The notes under the pieces were generated by a model. That model saw only the letters and a list, made by a program, of their open reading frames with translations. It was not told the origin of the DNA and searched no databases. Source: Rhodospirillaceae bacterium (lineage in GTDB: Bacteria; Pseudomonadota; Alphaproteobacteria; UBA8366). Taken from it: a DNA stretch of 40,314 nt. The stretch lies in contig PAZH01000077.1 of NCBI GenBank assembly GCA_002716125.1, positions 1 to 40,314 of the forward strand, given 5' to 3'. Made by a program: the position numbers and the translations under genes. This document shows, piece after piece, positions 7,330 through 14,714 of the stretch; within the stretch, counting starts at the first letter, position 1; each line of letters opens with the position of its first letter.

Positions 7330-8369
7330 CGGGCCATTGCTCCCTTGGTCTCGCTGATCATCTGCCGGAAGACGTCGGCCGCCTTCGGCATGTCGTTGAT
7401 GGCACCCGCCGCTTGCCCAGTCGGGAAATTGGCAATTTCGGGCATCCCAACCGACTTGGCCGGGGCCACGAGTTTCTCGACCCGCATGCGCTGCCACGGC
7501 ATCGGCAGCAGTTCATTGTCCCGGCCATGCCAGCGCGAGGTAAATTCGTTCTTCAGGACACGGCTCGGCTTGCCCGTGTAGCAACGCGAGACGACGGTCC
7601 CGTTCTCGTCCGCGTTCAAGATGCCCTGCTTGTGGGCATCGGGCGCCGTCGCCTCTTCAGTGGCGATGAACCGGGTACCGATCCAGGCCCCCTGGGCGCC
7701 GAGCATCATACCGGCGGCGATGCCGCGTCCGTCGATAATGCCGCCCGCCGCCAAGACCGGAACACTCACCGCATCGACAACGCTCGGCACCAGCACCATG
7801 GTCGTGACCGTGCCGACGTGACCGCCCGCCTCCATGCCCTGGGCGACAATAATATCGACACCCATCTGTTCCAGCCGCGGGGCATGACGCACCGCCCCCA
7901 CCATCGACATGACTTTGGTGCCAACCGCGTGGCATTCCTCGACCAACCAGCGCGGTGTGCCAAGGGCGGAGACCATCAAAGGCACCTTTTCCTCTAGCGT
8001 TACCTCTACCTGGGCGCGGGCCAGTTCGATAGTGAGCGGCGGCGGCGGATTGCCCTTCAGCCCTTCGACTTTCGGCATCAGATCTTCCAAGAACTCCGGA
8101 AATGGCGGCACTTCGCGCGCACTCAGATCCTCCGGAATGTCGCCTGGGATCAGCAGGTCGACACCGAAAGGCTTGTCGGTGATCTCCCGTACGGCGCGAA
8201 TCTCCGCTCGCAATTCATCCGGCGTGCAGAACGTCGCACCCAAGACGCCGCAGCCACCCGCTTCGGAGATCGCCGCGGTCAGTGGTGCCATGGTGACGCC
8301 CCCCATGCCCGCCGCAAAGACCGGATATTCGATGCCCAGCAAATCGCAAATAGGCGTGTGCAAAGTCAT
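7326..8369 (-). CDS. Nitronate monooxygenase / 2-nitropropane dioxygenase family FMN protein
   Basis: The 347-residue TIM-barrel flavoprotein has the family's hallmarks: an N-terminal LGIEYPVFAAGMGGV with the Gly-rich start of the barrel, GGCGVLGA, AQGMEAGGHVG (phosphate and flavin-binding region with the conserved HVG), and VPVLAAGGIIDGRGIAAGMMLGAQGAWIGTRF near the C-terminus. Known members oxidise nitronates, while many relatives act as enoyl-CoA or other reductases. Because it is translationally coupled to a CoA ligase and follows a MaoC pair, a role on an acyl-CoA intermediate is as likely as nitronate detoxification. It lies 30 bases downstream of the 8400-8849 gene in an apparent operon. 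Confidence 0.85.
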   Translation of the reverse strand: MTLHTPICDLLGIEYPVFAAGMGGVTMAPLTAAISEAGGCGVLGATFCTPDELRAEIRAVREITDKPFGVDLLIPGDIPEDLSAREVPPFPEFLEDLMPKVEGLKGNPPPPLTIELARAQVEVTLEEKVPLMVSALGTPRWLVEECHAVGTKVMSMVGAVRHAPRLEQMGVDIIVAQGMEAGGHVGTVTTMVLVPSVVDAVSVPVLAAGGIIDGRGIAAGMMLGAQGAWIGTRFIATEEATAPDAHKQGILNADENGTVVSRCYTGKPSRVLKNEFTSRWHGRDNELLPMPWQRMRVEKLVAPAKSVGMPEIANFPTGQAAGAINDMPKAADVFRQMISETKGAMAR

Positions 8370-8399
8370 GATCTTGCCTCCATCATCTAATTCTTGCCC

Positions 8400-8849
8400 C
8401 TATCCGTCATCATTTGGGCGTCGCTTCAGCATGACGATCTTATCGATCTGGAATACCGTTTCGTCCTTCTGATTGAGGACGTGGTCGCGGAACGTGACGA
8501 TGCCTTTCTCCGGATTGCGGGTCTCTTTCTTGTCGACGACCTCGATCTCCGTGCGAATGGTGTCGCCGGCCCGTACGGGCGCCAAGAAACGTCCGCGCTC
8601 GACCGACATCAAAGAGATCACGGTATGCCGGAAAAGGCTCTCCGTCATTGCCGTCGAAACCGACATGGTGAAGGCGCTCGGCGCGATCCGACCGCCGTAT
8701 TGAGTCCGCTTGGCATACTCCTCGTCGATGAAAAGCGGCACGTGATATCCAACGAAGTTGCAGAACATCGAAAGGTCGCCTTCGGTCACCGTACGGCCAT
8801 AGGTCTCGTAGCGTTTCCCGACTTCGAATTCTTCCCAATACAGCGACAT
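8400..8849 (-). CDS. MaoC-like protein, degenerate subunit
   Basis: This 149-residue hot-dog protein starts MSLYWEEFEVGKRYETYGRTVTE, a typical MaoC N-terminus. The catalytic motif region reads VGYHVPLFIDEEYA: both the Asp (now Tyr) and the His (now Phe) of the hydratase dyad are replaced. The fold motif VRAGDTIRTEIEV is intact. It starts 5 bases after the stop of the 8855-9283 gene, whose dyad is intact, so the two likely form a catalytic/non-catalytic heterodimer like the split pair at 2032-2966. A direct catalytic role is unlikely; a substrate-binding or structural role is inferred. Confidence 0.8.
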   Translation of the reverse strand: MSLYWEEFEVGKRYETYGRTVTEGDLSMFCNFVGYHVPLFIDEEYAKRTQYGGRIAPSAFTMSVSTAMTESLFRHTVISLMSVERGRFLAPVRAGDTIRTEIEVVDKKETRNPEKGIVTFRDHVLNQKDETVFQIDKIVMLKRRPNDDG

Positions 8850-8854
8850 CGACT

Positions 8855-9283
8855 CTATCCTCTCGGAATGATTTGGTAGACGTGGAATCCTTCGAGAACG
8901 GTCTCGCCCGCCTGGTTCAGCATCGCCGTCGCGAAACGGACGTATTGCCGTTTGCCTTCGTGCCAGATTTTTTCGACCGTCAGCGTCGTGTGAATCGTAT
9001 CGCCGATCTTCGCCGGTTTGAGAAAGCGGCTGCCTTGCTCGACAAAAACCAATCCGTCGATCTGAAAACTCGCGTCCGAACCGCCAAGCGCCGTCATTCC
9101 GGCGAGCAGCAGACCATGAGCCAAGGGCGCGCCGAACTTAGTCGATTTCGCGTATTCCACATCGTAATGGATGGGATGGTTGTCGCCCGTGAGACCCGAG
9201 AAGAACAGGAAATGCGCGTCGGTCAGCGTCTTCGTCGGTGTCGAGAAAACCTGGCCCACTTCGATCTCGAGTTTATCCGTCAT
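8855..9283 (-). CDS. MaoC-like hydratase, catalytic-type subunit
   Basis: The internal ATG at 9283 (MTDKLEIEVGQ) is chosen because a GAGGG ribosome binding site lies about 8 bases upstream and the N-terminus then matches the family; the longer frame starts at 9325. The 142-residue hot-dog domain carries LTGDNHPIHYDVEYA, an intact D-x-H-P-x-H hydratase motif, and the fold motif KIGDTIHTTLTV. It is the first gene of a minus-strand operon running into the degenerate MaoC partner, the flavoprotein and the CoA ligase. The expected reaction is enoyl-CoA hydration; the substrate is unknown. Confidence 0.83.
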   Translation of the reverse strand: MTDKLEIEVGQVFSTPTKTLTDAHFLFFSGLTGDNHPIHYDVEYAKSTKFGAPLAHGLLLAGMTALGGSDASFQIDGLVFVEQGSRFLKPAKIGDTIHTTLTVEKIWHEGKRQYVRFATAMLNQAGETVLEGFHVYQIIPRG

Positions 9284-9518
9284 TGACGATCCCTCTTTCG
9301 CGCTGGCGCGTTTAACCACGCCCAATCATCAAACTGGCGCGAGATCGAAGAGCGGCCAGGGGATGCGGTGACGAAAGCCTCGTCCGACGATGTGCGTTTG
9401 CGTGAATTTAGCTGGTTTATGGCAAGATGATAATTGTATAGGGTTCGCCCAGGTCCGTTGGCTTGTGCTACGCGGGCTTCTCCTTTTCAGACCTTAGCAA
9501 GCAGGAAAGCTTAGCCGC

Positions 9519-10193
9519 ATGAAAGACCTAGATTTGAGGAACGAGCTCATTCGCACCGTCCTTAAGATGAACGAGTTGGGGATCAATCAAGGCACGTCCG
9601 GGAATGCGGCTGTCCGAGTGGACGACGGATATCTAATCACCCCATCCGGCATGGCATATGAGGACATTACGCCCGAAGACGTGGTCTACAAACGAATTGA
9701 CGGGGATTACGAGAGCCCGAACGGTCTGCGCAAACCGTCAAGTGAATGGCGGTTTCACGAAGATATATTCGTCGCGAGAGACGATGTCGAAGCGATCGTC
9801 CATACGCATGGCAAGGCCGTTATGACAATCGCTTGTATGCGAAAGGATGTGCCTGCCTTTCATTACATGATCGGCGTTACGGGTGGGCAAACGATCCGCT
9901 GCGCCCCTTACGAAACCTTCGCTACCCAGGCGTTGTCCGATGTCGCGGTAAAAGCACTCGAGGGACGCAAGGCGTGCCTATTGGCGAATCATGGGCAGAT
10001 TGCGGTTGGCGGGAACCTGAAACAGGCGCTCTCCATGGCCTTGGAAGTGGAAACGCTTTGTGAGGTGTATTGGCGTATCCTATCCGTCGGCGAGCCGATT
10101 GTGCTGAACGACCCGGAAATGCAGGAAGTTCTGGTGAAATTCAACAAAGGCTACGGCAGCGGCAAGGCATTTGTGTCGGAAAGCCAGAGTTAA
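9519..10193 (+). CDS. Class II aldolase/adducin family protein (L-fuculose-phosphate aldolase-like)
   Basis: The 224-residue protein has the full class II aldolase signature: NQGTSGNAAVRV for phosphate binding, SSEWRFHEDIF with the catalytic Glu position, VHTHGKAVMTIA with the two Zn-binding His residues, and LLANHGQIAVG with the third His. The closest named type is FucA-like; members cleave sugar phosphates or act in methylthioribulose or ribulose-phosphate metabolism. AGGAAA about 10 bases before ATG 9519 serves as ribosome binding site. It is divergent from the MaoC operon across 235 bases and is followed by a non-coding stretch, so it is probably transcribed alone. The sugar substrate is not deducible. 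Confidence 0.88.
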   Translation: MKDLDLRNELIRTVLKMNELGINQGTSGNAAVRVDDGYLITPSGMAYEDITPEDVVYKRIDGDYESPNGLRKPSSEWRFHEDIFVARDDVEAIVHTHGKAVMTIACMRKDVPAFHYMIGVTGGQTIRCAPYETFATQALSDVAVKALEGRKACLLANHGQIAVGGNLKQALSMALEVETLCEVYWRILSVGEPIVLNDPEMQEVLVKFNKGYGSGKAFVSESQS

Positions 10194-10245
10194 GACCGTG
10201 CCGCAGTGCGGTTCGACGGCGACGGCCAAAACACGCAGAGCTTAA

Positions 10246-10274
10246 GTGACATTTTGTCTAATTTGTGATATAGT
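10246..10274 (+). promoter_or_regulatory. Candidate sigma70 promoter with no gene downstream
   Basis: GTGACA (10246-10251) and TATAGT (10269-10274) are separated by 17 bases, close to the sigma70 consensus. Expected initiation is near 10281. The only annotated gene in the next kilobase is on the opposite strand, so this promoter, if active, drives an untranslated RNA. Confidence 0.5.
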
Positions 10275-10280
10275 GCTCGC

Positions 10281-10490
10281 CGTTCTTTGACATCGTGAAT
10301 CAGCCGCTTCGCGCGACAGCGCCGTCCTGCACGCCGGAAGAGCGGTACGCTATTACCCTATTTCCCCGTTGCATGGGGTTGTTCCTCGGAAAAAAAATAA
10401 TCCGGGAGGCCACAGGATCTTCCTGTCAGCCGATAGACCCATGTTTCGGCGGGCTCCGCATGAGGTTCGATAATTTGGACAAGAGAAGAC
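10281..10490 (+). ncRNA. Possible small RNA or orphan leader with boxA-like start
   Basis: This is most of the 346-bp gap between the aldolase and the phosphoesterase (10194-10539). GTTCTTTGACA at 10282-10292 matches the boxA antitermination sequence of rRNA leaders. Downstream are several short hairpins: CCTCGG pairing with CCGGGAGG around an A-rich loop (about 10385-10412) and ACAGGA-TCT-TCCTGT (about 10412-10428). No rRNA gene, known Rfam-type RNA or convincing ORF is visible. It may be a small RNA, a remnant rRNA-operon leader, or unrelated intergenic DNA. Confidence 0.3.
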
Positions 10491-10492
10491 CT

Positions 10493-10531
10493 CATCCTGA
10501 AGAGACCTCATCAGCGGTCGTCTCGAAGGAT
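10493..10531. repeat. Interspersed hairpin repeat (CATCCTGA...TCTCGAAGGATG type)
   Basis: CATCCTGAAGAGAC (10493-10506) and GTCTCGAAGGATG (10519-10531) form an imperfect inverted repeat with a 12-base loop. AGACCTCATC also occurs twice directly (10487-10496, 10503-10512). The CATCCTGA/TCTCGAAGGATG pairing is a well-known alphaproteobacterial intergenic repeat type. It lies 9 bases beyond the phosphoesterase stop codon and may end its transcript. Confidence 0.65.
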
Positions 10532-10539
10532 GGGCGCGG

Positions 10540-11289
10540 TCAGTCCGTCTCGGTGCCCGGTACGGCGAGAATTTCGAGCTTGGTGCCGTTATTCTTTTCA
10601 ATCTCGACCATGGCGTAGGTCGCCGCACCTCCGACGGTATCCGTCGGCGAACCACAATAGGACGCCGTGGCTTCGTTGGTCACCAGTTTCATCGCCGCGT
10701 GATGGTGACCGAGAGCCAGGTAGTCGAAGGGGCTCTCCTCGATCTCCGCCATATGGATCGGCGAGGAACGGTGCGACGGCTCCCCGTGCGGCACGTGAAT
10801 GCCATGGCCCATGCCGATGTAGAATTCGCAGTCAGCCGGGCGCTCCGGGCGACCGCCGAGCGGGCTGAAGTTCGGCGTGTGATCGACCATTCCCTTGCCC
10901 CAAACGGCGACGCCGAATTCTTCAATCCACAGCGTCTCCCCATCCTCCGCCATGATGAAGGTGAGGTTGGGGATCGCCTTGAAATCGTGGCGCTGATAGA
11001 TACCGCCTTCGATCAGGCAATCATGATTACCGGGGATCATCGCCATCGGACAGGGTTGATCGGCGATCACCTGCATCGACCACTCGATGGTCTCCTTGGT
11101 CGCGGAATTCGCGTCGAACAGATCACCCGCCAGCAACATGATATCCGGGTCGTGCCCGCGCATCTCGGCCAGCACTTTCTCGAAGGACTCGCGGTAGTAG
11201 TCGCTCGCTTCGACATACTGGTCGTGGTGATAGTGATCGCCATCCAGATGAATGTCAGAGCAATGGGCGATGCGCAGTGAATCCGTCAT
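10540..11289 (-). CDS. Calcineurin-like metallophosphoesterase
   Basis: All metallophosphoesterase motifs are present in order: HCSDIHLD (D-x-H), LLAGDLFDA (G-D-x-x-D), IPGNHDC (G-N-H-D), MGHGIHVPH, and LALGHHHAA (G-H-x-H), giving a two-metal phosphatase or phosphodiesterase site. The start is placed at ATG 11289 (MTDSLRIAHCSD), which puts the first metal motif at the usual distance; the frame also has an ATG at 11340. Neither has a strong ribosome binding site. Relatives include SbcD-type nucleases and cyclic-nucleotide phosphodiesterases, but no partner gene such as sbcC is nearby, so the substrate is open. It is divergent from the hydrolase gene at 11439. Confidence 0.85.
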   Translation of the reverse strand: MTDSLRIAHCSDIHLDGDHYHHDQYVEASDYYRESFEKVLAEMRGHDPDIMLLAGDLFDANSATKETIEWSMQVIADQPCPMAMIPGNHDCLIEGGIYQRHDFKAIPNLTFIMAEDGETLWIEEFGVAVWGKGMVDHTPNFSPLGGRPERPADCEFYIGMGHGIHVPHGEPSHRSSPIHMAEIEESPFDYLALGHHHAAMKLVTNEATASYCGSPTDTVGGAATYAMVEIEKNNGTKLEILAVPGTETD

Positions 11290-11438
11290 GTCGACCGTTG
11301 TGTTGGGAGAAGGACTATCGTGACGGAGACTAATATGCATTTACGTGGACGAGATGCCAGTCAAATGACGGTTTCCGCAAGCCGTGTGAAACCTATCTGT
11401 AACCGGGTAGCATTTATCGGCGGGGAGTCAGATCGGAA

Positions 11439-12416
11439 ATGAACGACGCAACCACGGACAGCGGCCTCTACCTGAACGCCTTCGCGGACACGGCAGATCC
11501 GATGGATATGACCCAGACGGATGAGTTCGCGAGCCTGCTGGCCAGCGCGGGCGACCTGTCGATTCCGCATGCACCTGATATTGCCTATCGATCCTGTAAT
11601 GTCGTGGTTCGACGGCAGCGATTTCATTTCCTGGAATGGGGCGCCCCGGACGGACCGCCGATCCTGTTGCTGCACGGCGGACACCAATCGGCGCATTCCT
11701 GGGACCTCGTCAGCCTTCACTTGGCACAGAAGTACCGGATCATCGCACTCGACCAACGCGGACACGGCGACAGCGAGTGGGCCCGGAACGGCGATTATTC
11801 GAACCACACAATGGCGTTAGACGCACAGGCTTTCACACAAGCCATCGGCCTCGCGAATCCGATTATCATGGGCCATTCGATGGGTGGCCGGAATACGCTG
11901 ATGCTGACCCGCCTAGACCCCAGCTATCCGCGAGCGCTCGTTATCGTCGATGTCGGGCCGGAGACCATGGAAGCCGGTCGCAAGACGATCTCCAATTTCG
12001 TCAAGAAGAACGAGATCTTCGACGACCTGGAACACTTCGTGCGCAACGTCCGGGAATACGACCCCTATCGCAGCCGCGAGCACATCGAACGCACGGTCAA
12101 ATACAACATGCTGCAGCGGCCCGACGGCAAGTTCATCAGCAAATGCGACTACCGTCGTTGGCGGGGCGAAATTCAAGTCCCGGAGGACGATCGCGACAAG
12201 ATCAGCCTGGACGACGTCTCCAAGTTCGAATTGCCGGCCCTCGTCGTGCGCGGCGAGAACTCGAACATCCTGGCGCCGGAGGCTGCCGAGCGGTTTCGCG
12301 AGGCTTTGCCGCAAGGCCAGTTGGTAACTGTTCCCGAATGCGGACACAACGTACACTCGCAGAACACATTGGGCTTCATCGACGCTGTCGGCGGATTCCT
12401 CGCCTCACTCGAGTAA
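11439..12416 (+). CDS. Alpha/beta hydrolase
   Basis: The 325-residue protein has a 50-residue N-terminal extension, then an alpha/beta hydrolase core: ILLLHGGHQSAHSW (oxyanion region), ALDQRGHGDSEW, the nucleophile elbow IMGHSMGG (Ser147), and the C-terminal His303 in ECGHNVHSQ. The segment where the catalytic acid is expected, LVVRGENSNIL (about 269-278), has Asn instead of Asp. The acid may come from Glu273 or another strand, or the enzyme may be altered. The reaction is unknown; relatives include esterases, C-C hydrolases and epoxide or dehalogenase types. It is followed after 30 bases by the rhodanese gene on the same strand and is likely co-transcribed. Confidence 0.85.
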   Translation: MNDATTDSGLYLNAFADTADPMDMTQTDEFASLLASAGDLSIPHAPDIAYRSCNVVVRRQRFHFLEWGAPDGPPILLLHGGHQSAHSWDLVSLHLAQKYRIIALDQRGHGDSEWARNGDYSNHTMALDAQAFTQAIGLANPIIMGHSMGGRNTLMLTRLDPSYPRALVIVDVGPETMEAGRKTISNFVKKNEIFDDLEHFVRNVREYDPYRSREHIERTVKYNMLQRPDGKFISKCDYRRWRGEIQVPEDDRDKISLDDVSKFELPALVVRGENSNILAPEAAERFREALPQGQLVTVPECGHNVHSQNTLGFIDAVGGFLASLE

Positions 12417-12446
12417 CCCGCCCGGCGTCGCCCCGGAGAAAAGAAC

Positions 12447-14120
12447 ATGGCGAAAATCATCACCCCGGCCGACGCTGCCAAGCGTTTGGAAGACGGCAGC
12501 GAAATTGCCCTTTTGGATGTCCGCGAGATCATGCGGTTCGGGAAGGGTCACGTCTTGCGCGCCACGAACTTGCCGCTCTCCCGGTTGGAGTTTTCTATCC
12601 GCGATGTGGTGCCACGCTTGACGACACCGATCCTCGTGATGGACGCGGGCGACGGACGCGCCGCAATAGCGAAGAGACGGATCGAAGCCATGGGCTACAC
12701 GGATATTTCCGTCGTCGACGGCGGCGCCCCTGGATGGGAAGCGGCGGGCTTACCTCTCTTCCCCGAGATCGAAGTGCCCACCAAGGGCTTCAGCGCCTTT
12801 GCGCGGATCAACGGCAAGCCGAACTTTATCAGTCCGAACGAGCTCAAAGCGGCCCTCGAATCCGATGAAGACTGGATCGTTCTCGACAGCCGGCCCCGCC
12901 CGGAATACCAAGCGGGCAACATTCCAGGCAGCATCGACGCACCGGGTGCCGATGTTTTGCGCTGGTTCGACAATCTGGTACCGGATCCGAACACCAAGGT
13001 CTGCGTCAATTGCATGTCGGCGACCCGCGGCATTCTCGGTGGGCTCAGTCTCGTTGCGGCCGGGGTGCCGAACGAAGTCCGGGTGCTGCATCACGGCACG
13101 CGCGGCTGGCTGCTGGACGGCCACGAGCTGGAACGCGGCGCGGACCGGTTCGTGGGCCCGATCTCCGAAGACGCACAAGTCGCCGCGCGCCAACGCGCTG
13201 AGGCGATCGCGACGCGCGCTGGCCTCCCTCGCATCGATCGCGCCGGCCTTGACGACAGGCGGACCGAGGCATCCAGAACGACCTACCTCTTCGACGTTCG
13301 CTCGCCGGAGGAGTTCGAGGCCGGGCATCTGCCGGGCGCCCGCAACGCGCCCTATGGCTCCATCATCATGAGTCCCGACCGCTATTTCGGAACACTCAAC
13401 GCCCGGCTGGTCATCGCCGACGACGACACGGTCCGCGCCACCATCAACGCCCTTTGGCTGGCGCAAATGGGCTGGGGCGACGTTGCGATTTATACCGACG
13501 GTCTCGAAGGTAGCGACCTGGAAAGCGGTCCGGTTGCGGATACCACCCCGGCCCTTCCCGCCGCAAAAAGTATTACGCCAGCCGACCTGCACAGCGCCCT
13601 TGCAGATGGCGATGTTGCCGTGATCGACGTTGGCCCGTCGCCCGATTTCGTCGCGGCGCATATAGCGGGTGCGTCTTGGTGTTTACGACCCGACCTGGCC
13701 GAACACATCCCGTCGGCGGGGAAGACTGTCGTCCTGACCTCGCCCGACGGCGCCTACGCGCGTTTTGCGGCAAGTGACACTCAAGACGTCGAGAGCTCGG
13801 ACGTCGCCGTTCTAGAAGGCGGTATCGAAGCGTGGCGCGCCGCCGGTCTGCCTGTCGAAACCGGCGAGGCGAATATGTTGACGCCACGCGACGATGCCTT
13901 TCTCGCGTCGTCGGAGCGCCCGGGTGACCAGCGCCAAAACGTGATCAACTATCTGGACTGGGAGACAACCTTGATGGACGACATTGAGAAAGCGGGGGCC
14001 GTCCCCTACCAGAACCTCTTTTGGATTAGGGGGAAATCTGGACGCGCGACATCAGGCGCGGCCCGTCTTGCGCTGGTAATGGCGGCGCGCCTTCGCGCGA
14101 TTACCGCAGACTTCCATTGA
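12447..14120 (+). CDS. Four-domain rhodanese-like protein with one active-site Cys
   Basis: The 557-residue protein contains four tandem rhodanese-like domains (about 1-105, 125-235, 270-360 and 375-475), each with an LLDVR, VLDSRP, LFDVRSPEEF or VIDVGPSPDF strand and a WEAAGLPL, GWLLDGHE or AWRAAGLPV end. Only domain 2 has the CX4R active loop (C189-M-S-A-T-R194). The corresponding loops of domains 1, 3 and 4 have no Cys (DAGDGR, ADDDTVR, TSPDGAYAR). The expected activity is sulfur transfer from thiosulfate or a persulfide carrier. The final 25 or so residues run 69 bases into the convergent CGNR gene and look unlike the family, so the original C-terminus may have been shorter (end near FWI). 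It follows the hydrolase gene by 30 bases. Confidence 0.85.
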   Translation: MAKIITPADAAKRLEDGSEIALLDVREIMRFGKGHVLRATNLPLSRLEFSIRDVVPRLTTPILVMDAGDGRAAIAKRRIEAMGYTDISVVDGGAPGWEAAGLPLFPEIEVPTKGFSAFARINGKPNFISPNELKAALESDEDWIVLDSRPRPEYQAGNIPGSIDAPGADVLRWFDNLVPDPNTKVCVNCMSATRGILGGLSLVAAGVPNEVRVLHHGTRGWLLDGHELERGADRFVGPISEDAQVAARQRAEAIATRAGLPRIDRAGLDDRRTEASRTTYLFDVRSPEEFEAGHLPGARNAPYGSIIMSPDRYFGTLNARLVIADDDTVRATINALWLAQMGWGDVAIYTDGLEGSDLESGPVADTTPALPAAKSITPADLHSALADGDVAVIDVGPSPDFVAAHIAGASWCLRPDLAEHIPSAGKTVVLTSPDGAYARFAASDTQDVESSDVAVLEGGIEAWRAAGLPVETGEANMLTPRDDAFLASSERPGDQRQNVINYLDWETTLMDDIEKAGAVPYQNLFWIRGKSGRATSGAARLALVMAARLRAITADFH

Positions 14121-14624
14121 GCACCACGTCCGCCGCCGATTGCGGCTTTCGTCGAGGAACAGCCATCCGCAGGCTTCGCCGGGACAAATCTTGAGCCGCG
14201 CGCGATCTTCGGCGCGCGCGAGCAACGCCGCTGCTGAGACCGCAACAGCCTGCTCCAAAGTCGTGCTCGGAGTGAAACCAAACTCACTGCCGTTTCCTTG
14301 CAACGCCATGCCGTCCATCGATTCCAGCGCGTCATTCAAGCATGCCAAATCTTCTTCCATTGGCTTGCTTTCGGTAATCACGTGCATGAATAAACGGCGC
14401 AGGACCGCACGAAAGCGCCGGATCGTGTTGAGCGCATCTCGCGGCGGATCGATGCTGGCAAGGCCGACAGCGCGGCACCACGCGACCACATCCGCGTCCT
14501 TCCGGAATTTGTCTGTGTGCAGTTCACCCGATTCTAACCAATCGGCGGTATTGACGAAATCCAGACAGGTGCGCCCGCCAACGATCCGAAAGGCAGGGTC
14601 ATTTGAGTTTGGGGCCGTCGTCAT
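14052..14624 (-). CDS. CGNR zinc finger / ABATE-domain transcriptional regulator
   Basis: The 190-residue protein starts with FRIVGGRTCLDFVNTADW, typical of the ABATE (putative stress-induced regulator) domain. It ends with the CGNR zinc finger: ICPGEACGWLFLDESRNRRRTWCSMEVCGNR, in which four Cys residues and the C-G-N-R signature are visible. Such proteins are thought to be DNA-binding regulators. It is divergent from the GST gene across 90 bases that contain two copies of a 17-bp element, so it probably regulates itself and the GST. Its 3' end overlaps the rhodanese gene by 69 bases tail-to-tail. Confidence 0.88.
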   Translation of the reverse strand: MTTAPNSNDPAFRIVGGRTCLDFVNTADWLESGELHTDKFRKDADVVAWCRAVGLASIDPPRDALNTIRRFRAVLRRLFMHVITESKPMEEDLACLNDALESMDGMALQGNGSEFGFTPSTTLEQAVAVSAAALLARAEDRARLKICPGEACGWLFLDESRNRRRTWCSMEVCGNRAKARRHYQRKTGRA

Positions 14625-14634
14625 AAAACCATTC

Positions 14635-14651
14635 TAACCCTTATAACGGTT
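14635..14651. promoter_or_regulatory. Candidate operator, copy 1
   Basis: TAACCCTTATAACGGTT lies just upstream of the CGNR start codon (14624). It matches the second copy at 14677-14693 at 14 of 17 positions in the same orientation. The copies are 42 bases apart, about four helical turns, so bound proteins would sit on one DNA face. Confidence 0.5.
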
Positions 14652-14677
14652 GACGGGCAAACCTGCACCGATATTAT
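14650..14677 (+). promoter_or_regulatory. Candidate GST promoter
   Basis: TTGACG (14650-14655) and TATTAT (14672-14677) are spaced by 16 bases on the plus strand and lie between the two operator copies. Initiation would fall within operator copy 2, a good position for repression. Confidence 0.45.
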
Positions 14678-14696
14678 AACCATTATAATAGTTATA
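14675..14696. promoter_or_regulatory. Candidate operator, copy 2 (near-perfect palindrome)
   Basis: TAACCATTATAATAGTT lies inside a 22-base near-palindrome with a single mismatched base pair. It repeats the element at 14635-14651 and overlaps the predicted start of GST transcription. The CGNR protein encoded next door is the obvious candidate ligand, by inference. Confidence 0.5.
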
Positions 14697-14714
14697 TTTT
14701 CAAAGAGCAGACCG

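Noticed and set aside
10287..10292. TTGACA as a -35 box
   Set aside because: No acceptable -10 hexamer lies 16-18 bases downstream; the boxA interpretation with the upstream promoter fits better.
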